In this document: positions 25,058-33,417 of the stretch, piece after piece
Layout: each line of letters begins with the position of its first letter
How positions within the stretch are numbered: the stretch's first letter is position 1
NCBI GenBank assembly: GCA_035286365.1
Contig: DATHJZ010000108.1
Coordinates: 1-64,000, forward strand
Direction of reading: 5' to 3'
From: CADEED01 sp035286365
Lineage (GTDB): Bacteria > Pseudomonadota > Gammaproteobacteria > Steroidobacterales > Steroidobacteraceae
DNA: 64,000 nucleotides
The notes under the pieces: model-generated
Database searches by the model: none
The model's input: the letters and a program-made list of their open reading frames with translations, nothing else
What the model was told of the DNA's origin: nothing
Translations under genes and position numbers: made by a program

Positions 25058-26362
25058 ATGCATGCTTCTATCTACCGGGCGCCGGCGGCGCTTGGTCTGC
25101 TGCTGTGCCCGTTGTTTGCGAGTGCGCAGGAGGCGGCGCCCGCCGCCGATACCGGCGACACCGCCTGGCTCATCACCGCAACCGCGCTCGTGTTGTTCAT
25201 GACGATCCCCGGTCTCGCATTGTTCTATGCGGGTCTGGTGCGATCGAAGAACGTGCTGTCGATCCTGATCCAGTGTTTCGCGATCACCTGCCTGGTTTCG
25301 GTGCTGTGGCTTACCGTGGGCTACTCGCTGACCTTCAGCGACGGCGGGTCGTTGCAGGGTTTCATCGGCGGTCTCGACAAGGCGTTCTTGTCGGGCGTAA
25401 CGCGCGCGTCGGTTTCAGGAACCGTACCCGAAACCGTGTTCTTCATGTTCCAGATGACCTTCGCCATCATCACGCCCGCGCTCGTCATCGGTGGCTTCGC
25501 CGAGCGCATGCGTTTCTCCGCCGTGCTCGGCTTCACGACGTTGTGGCTGCTGTTCGTCTACGTGCCGATCGCGCACTGGGTCTGGGGTGGCGGCTGGCTG
25601 GCTGCGCTTGGCGTCATGGACTATGCGGGCGGCATCGTGGTGCACGTGAGCGCGGGTGTGGCGGCGCTGGTGTGCGCGCTGGTACTCGGCCGCCGGCGCG
25701 GGTTTCCGCATACGGCAATGGCGCCGCACAGCCTCCCATACGCGGTCGCCGGCGCGGGAATGCTATGGGTGGGCTGGTTCGGCTTCAACGCGGGCAGTGC
25801 GCTGGCCGCAAATGGTTCGGCCGGCATGGCGATGCTGACCACCCACATGGGCGCTTCGGCTGGCGCGCTCGCGTGGATGTGCGTCGAGTGGAAGAAATAC
25901 GGCAAGCCATCGATGTTGGGCGTCGTCACCGGCATGGTGGCGGGGCTCGGCACCATCACGCCCGCATCGGGCTTCGTCGGTCCGATGGGCGCGGTGGCGA
26001 TCGGACTGATCGCCGGCGTTGCGTGCTTCTTCGCCACGCAGTTCCTGAAGCGCAAGCTCGAGATCGACGATTCGCTGGACGTCTCGCCGGTGCACGGCGT
26101 GGGCGGGGTCATCGGTAGTTTGCTCACCGGCGTGTTCGCGGCCGCGTGGCTGGGCGGCAGCGGTTTCAGCCTGGATCACGGTGTCGCCGCGCAACTCGGC
26201 GTGCAGGCCCTGGGCATCGCCGCCGCCGTGGCCTGGTGCGGCGGTGCCACGTGGTTGATTCTCAAATTCCTGGATGTGGTGTTCGGCCTGCGCGTCGCGG
26301 AAGAACACGAAACGGAAGGACTGGATCTCGCGGAGCATGGCGAGCGGGGTTACTCTCCCTGA
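25058..26362 (+). CDS. amtB: Ammonium transporter
   Basis: A 434-residue Amt/MEP/Rh channel for ammonium uptake in the inner membrane. A cleavable signal peptide (ending FASAQ) is followed by the eleven membrane helices of the family. Signature segments include FYAGLVRSKNVLS, the conserved pore His in VYVPIAHWVWGGGWL, DYAGGIVVHVSAGVAAL, WFGFNAGSA, and the second pore His in SPVHGVGGVIGSLLTG. It lies downstream of glnK, its regulatory partner, in the normal order. A GAGGGATC sequence precedes the ATG. Confidence 0.96.
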   Translation: MHASIYRAPAALGLLLCPLFASAQEAAPAADTGDTAWLITATALVLFMTIPGLALFYAGLVRSKNVLSILIQCFAITCLVSVLWLTVGYSLTFSDGGSLQGFIGGLDKAFLSGVTRASVSGTVPETVFFMFQMTFAIITPALVIGGFAERMRFSAVLGFTTLWLLFVYVPIAHWVWGGGWLAALGVMDYAGGIVVHVSAGVAALVCALVLGRRRGFPHTAMAPHSLPYAVAGAGMLWVGWFGFNAGSALAANGSAGMAMLTTHMGASAGALAWMCVEWKKYGKPSMLGVVTGMVAGLGTITPASGFVGPMGAVAIGLIAGVACFFATQFLKRKLEIDDSLDVSPVHGVGGVIGSLLTGVFAAAWLGGSGFSLDHGVAAQLGVQALGIAAAVAWCGGATWLILKFLDVVFGLRVAEEHETEGLDLAEHGERGYSP

Positions 26363-26385
26363 CCCTTCAATCTCCGGAGTTGCCC

Positions 26386-27366
26386 TTGCCGCGTGCCATC
26401 CGCATACACGAAACCGGCGGGCCCGACGTGATGCTGCTCGAAGACGTCGAGGTCGGCGCGCCGGGCGTGGGCGAAGTGCAGGTTCAGCACACCGCCATCG
26501 GTCTCAACTTCATCGACGTCTACGATCGATCCGGTCTCTATCCGCAGAAATCGATGCCGGCCGGACTCGGGCGTGAAGCCGCCGGCGTCGTCACGGCGGT
26601 CGGCAGGAAGGTACGCGGACTCAAGGCCGGCGACCGCGTCGGCTACGTCCACAACGTACCCGGCTCGTACTGCGAGCTGCGAAACGTCCCCGCCGAGCGG
26701 CTGGTGAAGATTCCCGCCGGCGTGAGCGATGAACAGGCTGCGGTGCTCATGCTCAAGGGCCTGACGGCAGGCTATCTACTTCGGCACACGTACCGGGTGA
26801 AACGCGGCGATGTCATCGTGTTGTACGCGGCGGCGGGCGGCCTGGGTCTGTTGCTGTCGCAGTGGGCGAAGGCGTTGGGCGCCACCGTGATCGGTATCGT
26901 CGGCAATGACGAGAAAGTCGCACTCGCGAAGAAGCATGGCTGCAAACACGTACTGGTGCGCGGTCGTGACGATGTCGTGGCATTCGCGCGGAAACTCACG
27001 AAGGGAGTGGGCGTCGACGTCGTCTACGACTCCGTCGGCAAAGACACGTTTTTCGAATCGCTCGATTGCCTGCGGCGGCGCGGGCTCATGGTGAGTTTTG
27101 GCAATGCCTCGGGGCCGGTGGCACCGTTCGCCCCGGCGGAACTCGCCAAACGCGGCTCGCTGTTCATCACCCGCCCGATCCAGTACGACTACACCGCGAC
27201 GCGCCCGGAGCTCGAGAAACTCGCGCGCGAGACTTTCGCCGCGGTGAAGAAGAAGTGGGTGAAAGTCGCGATCAACCAGCGCTACAAGCTTGCTGATGCG
27301 GCCCAGGCGCATCGCGACCTCGAAGCCCGCAAGACCACCGGTGCTACGGTCATTTTGCCCGCTTGA
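26386..27366 (+). CDS. qorA: NADPH:quinone reductase
   Basis: A 326-residue zinc-free medium-chain dehydrogenase of the QOR type, reducing quinones with NADPH. It shares the E. coli QorA signatures: HTAIGLNFIDVYDRSGLYP, LKGLTAGYLL, the nucleotide loop AAAGGLGLL, YDSVGKDTFFESLDCLRRRGLMVSFGNASG, and the final TTGATVILP. Translation most likely starts at the TTG at 26386, because GGAG lies six bases before it and family members begin at that point. The stop region overlaps the convergent beta-lactamase-fold gene by 17 bases. Confidence 0.92.
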   Translation: MPRAIRIHETGGPDVMLLEDVEVGAPGVGEVQVQHTAIGLNFIDVYDRSGLYPQKSMPAGLGREAAGVVTAVGRKVRGLKAGDRVGYVHNVPGSYCELRNVPAERLVKIPAGVSDEQAAVLMLKGLTAGYLLRHTYRVKRGDVIVLYAAAGGLGLLLSQWAKALGATVIGIVGNDEKVALAKKHGCKHVLVRGRDDVVAFARKLTKGVGVDVVYDSVGKDTFFESLDCLRRRGLMVSFGNASGPVAPFAPAELAKRGSLFITRPIQYDYTATRPELEKLARETFAAVKKKWVKVAINQRYKLADAAQAHRDLEARKTTGATVILPA

Positions 27367-28735
27367 GGTAGTAAGACCACTCGGGTCCCCGCACCACCAG
27401 TTCTTCGTCGCGCGGATTGAAACGCAGGAAGTAGCCGATTTCGCGCAGCGCGAACTCGTGACCGCCGAGCGCCGTCAACGGGAAGTCGCGATTCTGCATC
27501 GTGACGATGGGCGCAGCCGTGCCGGGTTTCACCGTGAGCGCGATTGGCTGGTCCGGCGTCTTGAAATTCCGGAACGGCGTTTGCTTCGGGCGGCCCTCGG
27601 CAGAACGCCAGTCGCCGGTGTATTCCGCCTGCTGGTGTGTCGTCAGCTTGACGGGCTCGAAGCTCGGCGGCTTGCGGCCGCGCTCGAACACCAGCGACAG
27701 TGCCTCGTTGACGATCTCGTCCATCGACATTATCGACGCATTGGTCGCGTATGAAATCGCCAGGTTCATCTGCGGAAAGTAATAAACGCAGGTGCGGAAT
27801 GCCTCGATTTTTCCGCCGTGGCCATAGCCGGTCTGGCCAGCGATCTCGTACGGCCACAACCCCATTCCAGAGTCGCCCTCCTGGCTGCGCATCGAGGCCA
27901 GCGAATGGTCGGTGACCAGCTTTCCGGTGAACAACGCGTCGATGAATTGCACGAGTTCGGCGGGCGTCGAGACGATGCCGCCGGCGCCCCCATGAATCGA
28001 CGGATCGGTCGGCGCCTGCGCCACCCAGCCGCCAGGCGTAAATGCGTAAGAGATGCTCTCGAGGCTCGCGATGCCGCCGCCGGCGTAGTACGTGCGCGCC
28101 AGCCCGAGCTTGCTCGTGATCTTGCGCTGCAGGATCTCGTCGTAAGAACGCTCATAGATCTTTTCCAGCACGTAGCCGAGCAGCAGGTAATTGCTGTTGT
28201 TGAATTCGACGCGCTCGCGCGGCGGGAATTTCGCGCCACCGGCGGCGATGATCCGCAGGATGTCGGCGTGAGTCTTGGGCGTGGTGCGCCAGGTCTGGAA
28301 ATCCGGCACGTCGGTGTAGTCTGCGAGGCCGCTGCGATGCTGCAGCAGGTCGCGATAGGTGATGTCGAGCGCATTCGGCAGATCCGGATAGAACTCGGCC
28401 AGCTTGCTGTCGAGCGTGATGCTTGCGCCCTCGACCAGCTGCATGACCAGCACCGCGGTGACGAGCTTCGACACCGAGCCGATCCGGTAGCGTGTCGCGT
28501 CGTCCGCCGGCTCCTGTCTGCCCTGGTCCATCGTCGCGAAACCGATCGACCGCTTGTAGCGCGGCACTCCCTTCTCGGAGATCGCGATGCTGCCGTTCGC
28601 GAGCTGGTGCTTCGCCAGGGCGTCGAAGTAGGCATCGAGCTTCGCGACCGGCACCGAGCCTTTCGAATCCGCGGCGCCGGAAAAAGCCGGCGCGAACAGG
28701 AGCAGCGTCGCCAGCAACCATCGACGCAGTGACAT
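27350..28735 (-). CDS. Exported serine hydrolase, beta-lactamase (class C-like) fold
   Basis: A 461-residue serine hydrolase of the class C beta-lactamase/esterase family with a signal peptide (cleavage near FSGAA). The nucleophile motif is SVSK (in RIGSVSKLVTAVLVMQL). The usual Tyr-x-Asn motif reads FNN (in VEFNNSNYLLLGY), so the catalytic Tyr position appears to be Phe. HGG stands in GYGHGGKIEA. An extra C-terminal beta domain follows (about 360-461). It starts 16 bases after the ilvH stop on the same strand, so it may be co-transcribed. Esterase, peptidase or inactive scaffold are all possible; true beta-lactamase activity is unlikely. Confidence 0.85.
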   Translation of the reverse strand: MSLRRWLLATLLLFAPAFSGAADSKGSVPVAKLDAYFDALAKHQLANGSIAISEKGVPRYKRSIGFATMDQGRQEPADDATRYRIGSVSKLVTAVLVMQLVEGASITLDSKLAEFYPDLPNALDITYRDLLQHRSGLADYTDVPDFQTWRTTPKTHADILRIIAAGGAKFPPRERVEFNNSNYLLLGYVLEKIYERSYDEILQRKITSKLGLARTYYAGGGIASLESISYAFTPGGWVAQAPTDPSIHGGAGGIVSTPAELVQFIDALFTGKLVTDHSLASMRSQEGDSGMGLWPYEIAGQTGYGHGGKIEAFRTCVYYFPQMNLAISYATNASIMSMDEIVNEALSLVFERGRKPPSFEPVKLTTHQQAEYTGDWRSAEGRPKQTPFRNFKTPDQPIALTVKPGTAAPIVTMQNRDFPLTALGGHEFALREIGYFLRFNPRDEELVVRGPEWSYYLKRAK

Positions 28736-28751
28736 GCGGCGTGCGCGCCGT

Positions 28752-29252
28752 CTATCTAACTACGTGCAGCGCGCGGGCATTGCGCCCGACCGCGAGCGCG
28801 CCCGAGCGTACGACTTCGACGATGTCCGTCCGTTCTCCCAGGTCGCTGACGAACTGGTTCACCTCCGCCTCGGAGGCCGTGAGCTCGACCACGAACCCTT
28901 CGGGCGAGGGCTCGAGCACACGCCCACCGGCGCGTACCACGTAGCCGCGCACGGAGTCGATCAACTGCGGTTCGACGCGCAGCTTGAGCACCACGAGCTC
29001 GCGCTCGATGTGCTCGCCGCGCGTCAGGTCTTCCACGGCCACGACGTCGATCAGTTTGTTCAGCTGGTTGACGATCTGCAGGATCACGCCGTCCGCGCCC
29101 TTGGTCGTAAGTGTCACGCGCGATACCGAGGAATCATCCGTGGCCGCGACCGACAGCGATTCGATGTTGTAGCCGCGCGTGGAGAAAAGCCCGGTGACGC
29201 GGGTGAGCGCGCCGGCCTCGTTCTGCAGGTGGATGGCGATGATATGACGCAT
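28752..29252 (-). CDS. ilvH: Acetolactate synthase small (regulatory) subunit
   Basis: A 166-residue regulatory subunit that activates acetolactate synthase and confers feedback inhibition by valine. The N-terminal ACT domain reads HLQNEAGALTRVTGLFSTRGYNIESL, close to E. coli IlvH (163 residues). The C-terminal domain contains HIERELVVLKL and ERTDIVEVVRSGALAVGR. It is divergent from the large-subunit gene at 29337 rather than directly downstream of it, which is unusual. About 85 bases separate the two starts. Confidence 0.95.
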   Translation of the reverse strand: MRHIIAIHLQNEAGALTRVTGLFSTRGYNIESLSVAATDDSSVSRVTLTTKGADGVILQIVNQLNKLIDVVAVEDLTRGEHIERELVVLKLRVEPQLIDSVRGYVVRAGGRVLEPSPEGFVVELTASEAEVNQFVSDLGERTDIVEVVRSGALAVGRNARALHVVR

Positions 29253-29336
29253 GGAACCGGGGTCTATGGATGACGAAACGGCGGCCAGAATAGCGGTTTG
29301 CGCACACGCTGCAAACTGCTACGCTCGCACGCAGCT

Positions 29337-31214
29337 ATGGCAAAAACCCCTAAAATCCGTGACTTGACCGCGGCTGCCACGCCGGCCGCGCCCTCCATCC
29401 GGCATCCGCTCGCGGGCCAGAAGATGACCGGCGCGGAAATGATCGTGCAGGTATTGGCGGACGAGGGTGTATCGACGATTTTCGGCTACAGCGGCGGCGC
29501 CATCCTGCCTACCTACGATGCCGTGTTCTGCTTCAACGAGGCACGCAGGGAAAAGGGCGAACGGCAGATGCCGCTCATTGTCCCGGCCAACGAGCAGGGC
29601 GCGGGCTTCATGGCCGCCGGGTACGCGCGCGCCAGTGGCCGCGTCGGTTGCGCCATCGTCACGTCCGGCCCCGGCGCGACCAACACAGTCACGCCGATCC
29701 GCGATTGCATGGCGGACTCCATCCCGATCGTGGTGATCTGCGGCCAGGTGCCGACCAGCGCCATCGGCACGGATGCATTCCAGGAAGCACCGGTGCCCTC
29801 GATCATGGGCTCGGTTGCCAAGCACATTTTTCTCGTCACCGATCCGGCCAAGCTCGAATCCACCGTGCGCACCGCATTCGAGATCGCGCGCACCGGCCGG
29901 CCGGGTCCCGTCGTCATCGACGTGCCGAAAGACGTGCAGAACTGGTCCGGCGAATTCCAGGGCACGGGCTCGCTGCCGATGCCCGGCTATCGCAAGCGTC
30001 TCGAGACGCTAACTACCGACATCATCGACGGTACCGAGGCCAATCACTTCTTCGAGATGCTGGGTGAGTCGCAACGGCCGCTCATCTACGCGGGCGGCGG
30101 CGTCATCAACGGCAACGCGTCAGCGGAGCTGCGCGAGTTCGCGCGGGAATTCGGCATCCCGGTGGTCACCACGCTGATGGGCATCGGCGCGGTCGATACC
30201 ACCGACACGCTCTCTATGCGCATGCTGGGCATGCATGGCCAGGCGTTCGCCAACTACGCGGTGGACGATTGCGACTTCCTGATCGCCATCGGCGCGCGCT
30301 TCGACGATCGCGTCGCGGGCAATCCGGCCAAGTTCGCGCCCGGGGCCAAGTACATCGCGCACTTCGACATCGATCGCGCCGAGATCAACAAGGTCAAACG
30401 CGTGCAGTGGAGCCACGTCGGCCTGCTGCCCGAAGCGCTGCGCACGCTGACGACGCATGGCAAACGCGCCGGCTTCAAGCGCGATCGCAGCAAGTGGCTC
30501 GCGTACCTCGACGATCTGCGCCGCACCTACGCGATGAACTACGACCGCGCCAGCGAGAAGATCCAGCCTTACTACGTGATCGAAGAGATCAACCGCATCA
30601 CCCAGGGCGAGGCCATCATCTCGACCGGCGTCGGTCAGCACCAGATGTGGGCCGCGCAGTATTGCGATTTCCGCGATCCGCGCCTGTGGCTCACGTCGGG
30701 CTCGATGGGCACCATGGGTTTCGGCCTGCCGGCTGCGATCGGCGCGCAGTTCGCGCAGCGCGACCGCCTGGTCATCGACATCGACGGTGACGCCTCGGTG
30801 CGCATGAACATCGGCGAGATGGAAACGGTAACGACCTACGATTTGCCGGTGAAGGTCGTCGTGCTCAACAACAACGGCGACGGCATGGTGAAGCAGTGGC
30901 AGAAGCTGTTCTTCAAGGGCCGCCTGTCGGCCTCCGAGAAGACTTTGCACACCAAGGATTTCATCAAGGCCGCGCAGGCCGATGGCTTCAAGTACGCCGT
31001 GCGGCTCGACCGCAAGGCAGACGTGCCAACGGTGATCGAGCAATTCCTCGCCTTCAAAGGCGCGGCGTTCCTCGAGGTGATCATCGATGCCGACGCGGGT
31101 GTTTATCCCATGGTCGGTCCTGGCCAGCCCTATGAAGCCATGATCACCGGTGACTGGATTCCGTCGCGCAAGAAGGTGGATGTGAAGCCGCCCGGCGCCT
31201 CGGAAATGTTCTAG
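29337..31214 (+). CDS. ilvI: Acetolactate synthase large (catalytic) subunit
   Basis: The thiamine-diphosphate enzyme that condenses two pyruvates to acetolactate, or pyruvate with 2-oxobutyrate, in valine, leucine and isoleucine synthesis. The 625 residues contain the activating Glu in VPANEQGAGFMAAGYARASG, the FAD-binding region, and the ThDP motif in DIDGDASVRMNIGEMET...VVLNNNGDGMVKQW. A roughly 40-residue N-terminal extension (AKTPKIRDLTAAATPAAPS) precedes the usual start of the family. The ATG at 29337 is preferred; an upstream start at 29298 would add 13 residues. The gene for its regulatory subunit runs the other way. Confidence 0.95.
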   Translation: MAKTPKIRDLTAAATPAAPSIRHPLAGQKMTGAEMIVQVLADEGVSTIFGYSGGAILPTYDAVFCFNEARREKGERQMPLIVPANEQGAGFMAAGYARASGRVGCAIVTSGPGATNTVTPIRDCMADSIPIVVICGQVPTSAIGTDAFQEAPVPSIMGSVAKHIFLVTDPAKLESTVRTAFEIARTGRPGPVVIDVPKDVQNWSGEFQGTGSLPMPGYRKRLETLTTDIIDGTEANHFFEMLGESQRPLIYAGGGVINGNASAELREFAREFGIPVVTTLMGIGAVDTTDTLSMRMLGMHGQAFANYAVDDCDFLIAIGARFDDRVAGNPAKFAPGAKYIAHFDIDRAEINKVKRVQWSHVGLLPEALRTLTTHGKRAGFKRDRSKWLAYLDDLRRTYAMNYDRASEKIQPYYVIEEINRITQGEAIISTGVGQHQMWAAQYCDFRDPRLWLTSGSMGTMGFGLPAAIGAQFAQRDRLVIDIDGDASVRMNIGEMETVTTYDLPVKVVVLNNNGDGMVKQWQKLFFKGRLSASEKTLHTKDFIKAAQADGFKYAVRLDRKADVPTVIEQFLAFKGAAFLEVIIDADAGVYPMVGPGQPYEAMITGDWIPSRKKVDVKPPGASEMF

Positions 31215-31230
31215 CTAGTCGAGCCGCGCG

Positions 31231-31650
31231 ATGAAGTATCTGCACACCATGGTGCGCGTCACCGACGTCGACGCCTCTCTCGAGTTCTACTGCGATGCGC
31301 TCGGGCTCGAAGTGCTCAAGCGCACCGACTACCCGCAGGGCAAGTTCACGCTCATTTTCCTTGCAGCGCCGGGCGACGGCACCGCGCAGGTGGAGCTCAC
31401 GCACAACTGGGAACCGGAAGCCTACGGCAGTGGCCGCAACTTCGGGCATCTGGCCTATGCCGTGGATGACATCTACGCGACCTGCGAACGCCTGCAGAAA
31501 CACGGCGTGACGATCAATCGCCCACCGCGTGACGGCCGCATGGCGTTCGTGCGCTCGCCCGACAACATCTCCATCGAACTACTGCAGAAAGACGGCGCGT
31601 TGCCGCCGCGCGAACCCTGGCTGTCGATGGCCAACACCGGCGTGTGGTAA
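31231..31650 (+). CDS. gloA: Lactoylglutathione lyase (glyoxalase I)
   Basis: A 139-residue single vicinal-oxygen-chelate-fold enzyme that isomerises the methylglyoxal-glutathione adduct to S-lactoylglutathione. The metal ligands fit: His in KYLHTMVRV, Glu in TAQVELTHNW, His in FGHLAYAVDD and Glu in ISIELLQ. It starts 16 bases after the acetolactate synthase stop on the same strand and is probably co-transcribed. Detoxification needs glutathione, whose synthesis gene gshA is elsewhere in the window. Confidence 0.9.
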   Translation: MKYLHTMVRVTDVDASLEFYCDALGLEVLKRTDYPQGKFTLIFLAAPGDGTAQVELTHNWEPEAYGSGRNFGHLAYAVDDIYATCERLQKHGVTINRPPRDGRMAFVRSPDNISIELLQKDGALPPREPWLSMANTGVW

Positions 31651-31660
31651 TGCGGCCGTC

Positions 31661-32392
31661 GTGACAGCTGTGGTCCCGGAACGCGTCGGCGCGTTTCGCA
31701 GCGGCCAGCGCGCGATCATTCCGTCGCTGTTCGGCGCCGGCGCGTGGGGCCTGGTCAGCGGCGTCGCCATGGTCAAGGGTGGCCTGACGGTTCCCTGGGC
31801 CATCATGATGTCGCTGCTCGTTTATGCGGGCTCGGCACAGCTGGCCGCGCTGCCGTTGATCGTCGCCGGCGCGCCGCTCTGGGTCATCGTCGCCACGGGC
31901 CTCGTGACGAATTTGCGCTTCGTCATCTACAGCGCCGCGTTGCGCCCGTACTTCGCGGAGCAACCGCTGCGCAAACGCGCCGCGCTCGGCTTCTTCATGA
32001 CGGACTTCACCTTTGCGCTGTTCATGCGTTCCGCGCAGGAAGGCAAACTACCCGAGCAGCACCGCGACGCCTGGTTCGCCGGTGTGTGCACCAACAATTG
32101 GCTCACCTGGCAGGTGTCCGCGCTCGCCGGCATCGTCGCCGCGAGTTACGTCCCCACGGATTGGGGTCTCGAATTCACCGGCACGCTGGCGCTGGTTGCG
32201 TTGGTGGGACCGAGCCTCATCACCCGTTCCGCGCTGTCTGGTGCGGTAGTCGCCGCGGTGGTGGCGCTGCTGGCCCACGAGATGCCTTTCAAGCTCGGCC
32301 TGTTCTGCGGCGCGCTCGCCGGCATCGTGGCGGCAACACTCACGGACGCCTGGCAGGAGCGTTCGCCACCGGCAACGCCGGCCTCCGCATGA
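31661..32392 (+). CDS. azlC: AzlC family branched-chain amino acid exporter, large subunit
   Basis: A 243-residue inner-membrane protein of the AzlC/YgaZ family, which together with AzlD exports branched-chain amino acids. Signatures are FGAGAWGLVSGVAMVKGGL, LLVYAGSAQLAALPLI, TNLRFVIYSAALRPYF and the closing hydrophobic helices. GTG at 31661 is the likely start, ten bases after the gloA stop; the frame is open further upstream but only as a shadow of gloA. The azlD gene overlaps its stop by four bases. Position beside acetolactate synthase genes supports a role in branched-chain amino acid balance. Confidence 0.88.
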   Translation: MTAVVPERVGAFRSGQRAIIPSLFGAGAWGLVSGVAMVKGGLTVPWAIMMSLLVYAGSAQLAALPLIVAGAPLWVIVATGLVTNLRFVIYSAALRPYFAEQPLRKRAALGFFMTDFTFALFMRSAQEGKLPEQHRDAWFAGVCTNNWLTWQVSALAGIVAASYVPTDWGLEFTGTLALVALVGPSLITRSALSGAVVAAVVALLAHEMPFKLGLFCGALAGIVAATLTDAWQERSPPATPASA

Positions 32393-32730
32393 GCGATCCA
32401 GTGTCGGGAATTGCGCTCGGCGTGGTGATCGTGGGTCTCGCGCTGTCGACGTTCGTCACGCGCACGTCGTTTCTCATCGCCGGCGCGCGCCTGCGCCTGA
32501 GTCACCGGGTCGAGGCCGCGCTGCGCTATGCGCCCGTGTGCACGCTGGCCGCTATCATCGTCCCAGACGTGCTGCTGCACGGCGCGAACGCCACGCTCGA
32601 TCTGTCACTGCTCAATCCGCGGCTGATCGGCGCGCTCGCCACGGGTCTGTGGCTGTGCTGGTCGCGCAATATCTTCGGCTGCCTCGCGAGCGGAATGGCC
32701 GCCTATTCGCTGGCGCGACTCTTCTTGTAG
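32389..32730 (+). CDS. azlD: AzlD family branched-chain amino acid exporter, small subunit
   Basis: A 113-residue membrane protein with three to four hydrophobic helices, starting MSDPVSGIALGVVIVGLALSTF and containing RLSHRVEAALRYAPVCTLAAI, the AzlD/YgaH block that pairs with AzlC. Its ATG overlaps the azlC stop (ATGA), so translation is coupled. The last 126 bases are also coding on the opposite strand, for the C-terminal tail of the PAP2 phosphatase at 32605-33417. Confidence 0.85.
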   Translation: MSDPVSGIALGVVIVGLALSTFVTRTSFLIAGARLRLSHRVEAALRYAPVCTLAAIIVPDVLLHGANATLDLSLLNPRLIGALATGLWLCWSRNIFGCLASGMAAYSLARLFL

Positions 32731-33417
32731 CTGGCGCTTCGGAAGCATCCATGCGTACAGCGCGAGCAGCACCCACCACACGAGCGCGGCGCTGGCCAGA
32801 TCGTGCGAGAGGAAATGCGCGCCGCGCGCCTGCTGGCCGATCGAGAACACGACCCCGACGCCCACTCCCAGCGCCAATGCCCAGCGCGCGGCGCGCAGGC
32901 AGCGATCGCGCAGCGCGAAGTACAGGCTCACCAGTGCGAAGCCGGACGACGAGTGCGCCCCCGGGAAGCACTGGGCCCGCGGTAGATAGTCCGGGCGGTC
33001 TCCGAACAGTGTTACGTAGGGCCGGTCGCCGCCGAACCCGCTGATATCCCAGGGACAGTCGACGTTGGTCAACGCCTTGAGAATGCCGACCAGCGCGGTC
33101 GCGGCCGCGATCCCGGCGAACACGTACAGCGCCTCGCGCCGCCACGGCGCGAGCCGCGCCACCTTGAACGACAGCGCCCAACTCATGAGGGCCAGCAACG
33201 CAACACCCCGCACCACCCAGCGTCCGGCACTATGGATGAGATCGTGGGCCCACCAGTCGCCGGCACCGACGCCGAGCCAGCCGCGGTCGGCGCCGTAGAA
33301 CAGCGCCTGCGCGATCGGCCGGTCGAGCTCGCCGGCCACCAACACCGCAAATGCCAGCACCATCAGCACGCTGGGCCACAGCACCAGCGCGCGCCAGTCG
33401 CGCAGAATCATGGTCAA
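32605..33417 (-). CDS. PAP2 family membrane phosphatase
   Basis: A 270-residue integral-membrane phosphatase of the PAP2 superfamily, probably acting on lipid phosphates or polyprenyl/lipid A phosphates at the periplasmic face. Motifs: KALTNVDCPWDI (a variant of KxxxxxxRP with Cys-Pro), PGAHSSSGF (PSGH block) and ARGAHFLSHD (R...H..D). It is the last gene of a leftward set of three, its ATG overlapping the stop of the sulfatase-fold gene. The final ~42 residues are hydrophilic and are encoded opposite azlD. Exact substrate unknown; the sulfatase partner suggests envelope lipid headgroup turnover. Confidence 0.87.
   Translation of the reverse strand: MTMILRDWRALVLWPSVLMVLAFAVLVAGELDRPIAQALFYGADRGWLGVGAGDWWAHDLIHSAGRWVVRGVALLALMSWALSFKVARLAPWRREALYVFAGIAAATALVGILKALTNVDCPWDISGFGGDRPYVTLFGDRPDYLPRAQCFPGAHSSSGFALVSLYFALRDRCLRAARWALALGVGVGVVFSIGQQARGAHFLSHDLASAALVWWVLLALYAWMLPKRQLQEESRQRIGGHSAREAAEDIARPAQPQTRGERADQPRIEQ

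Noticed and set aside
27350..28735. Beta-lactam resistance module (with the BlaI/M56 genes at 20-23 kb)
   Set aside because: The beta-lactamase-fold gene is several kilobases away, lacks BlaI-type operators, has FNN instead of YxN, and the M56 tail is not a penicillin-binding domain.
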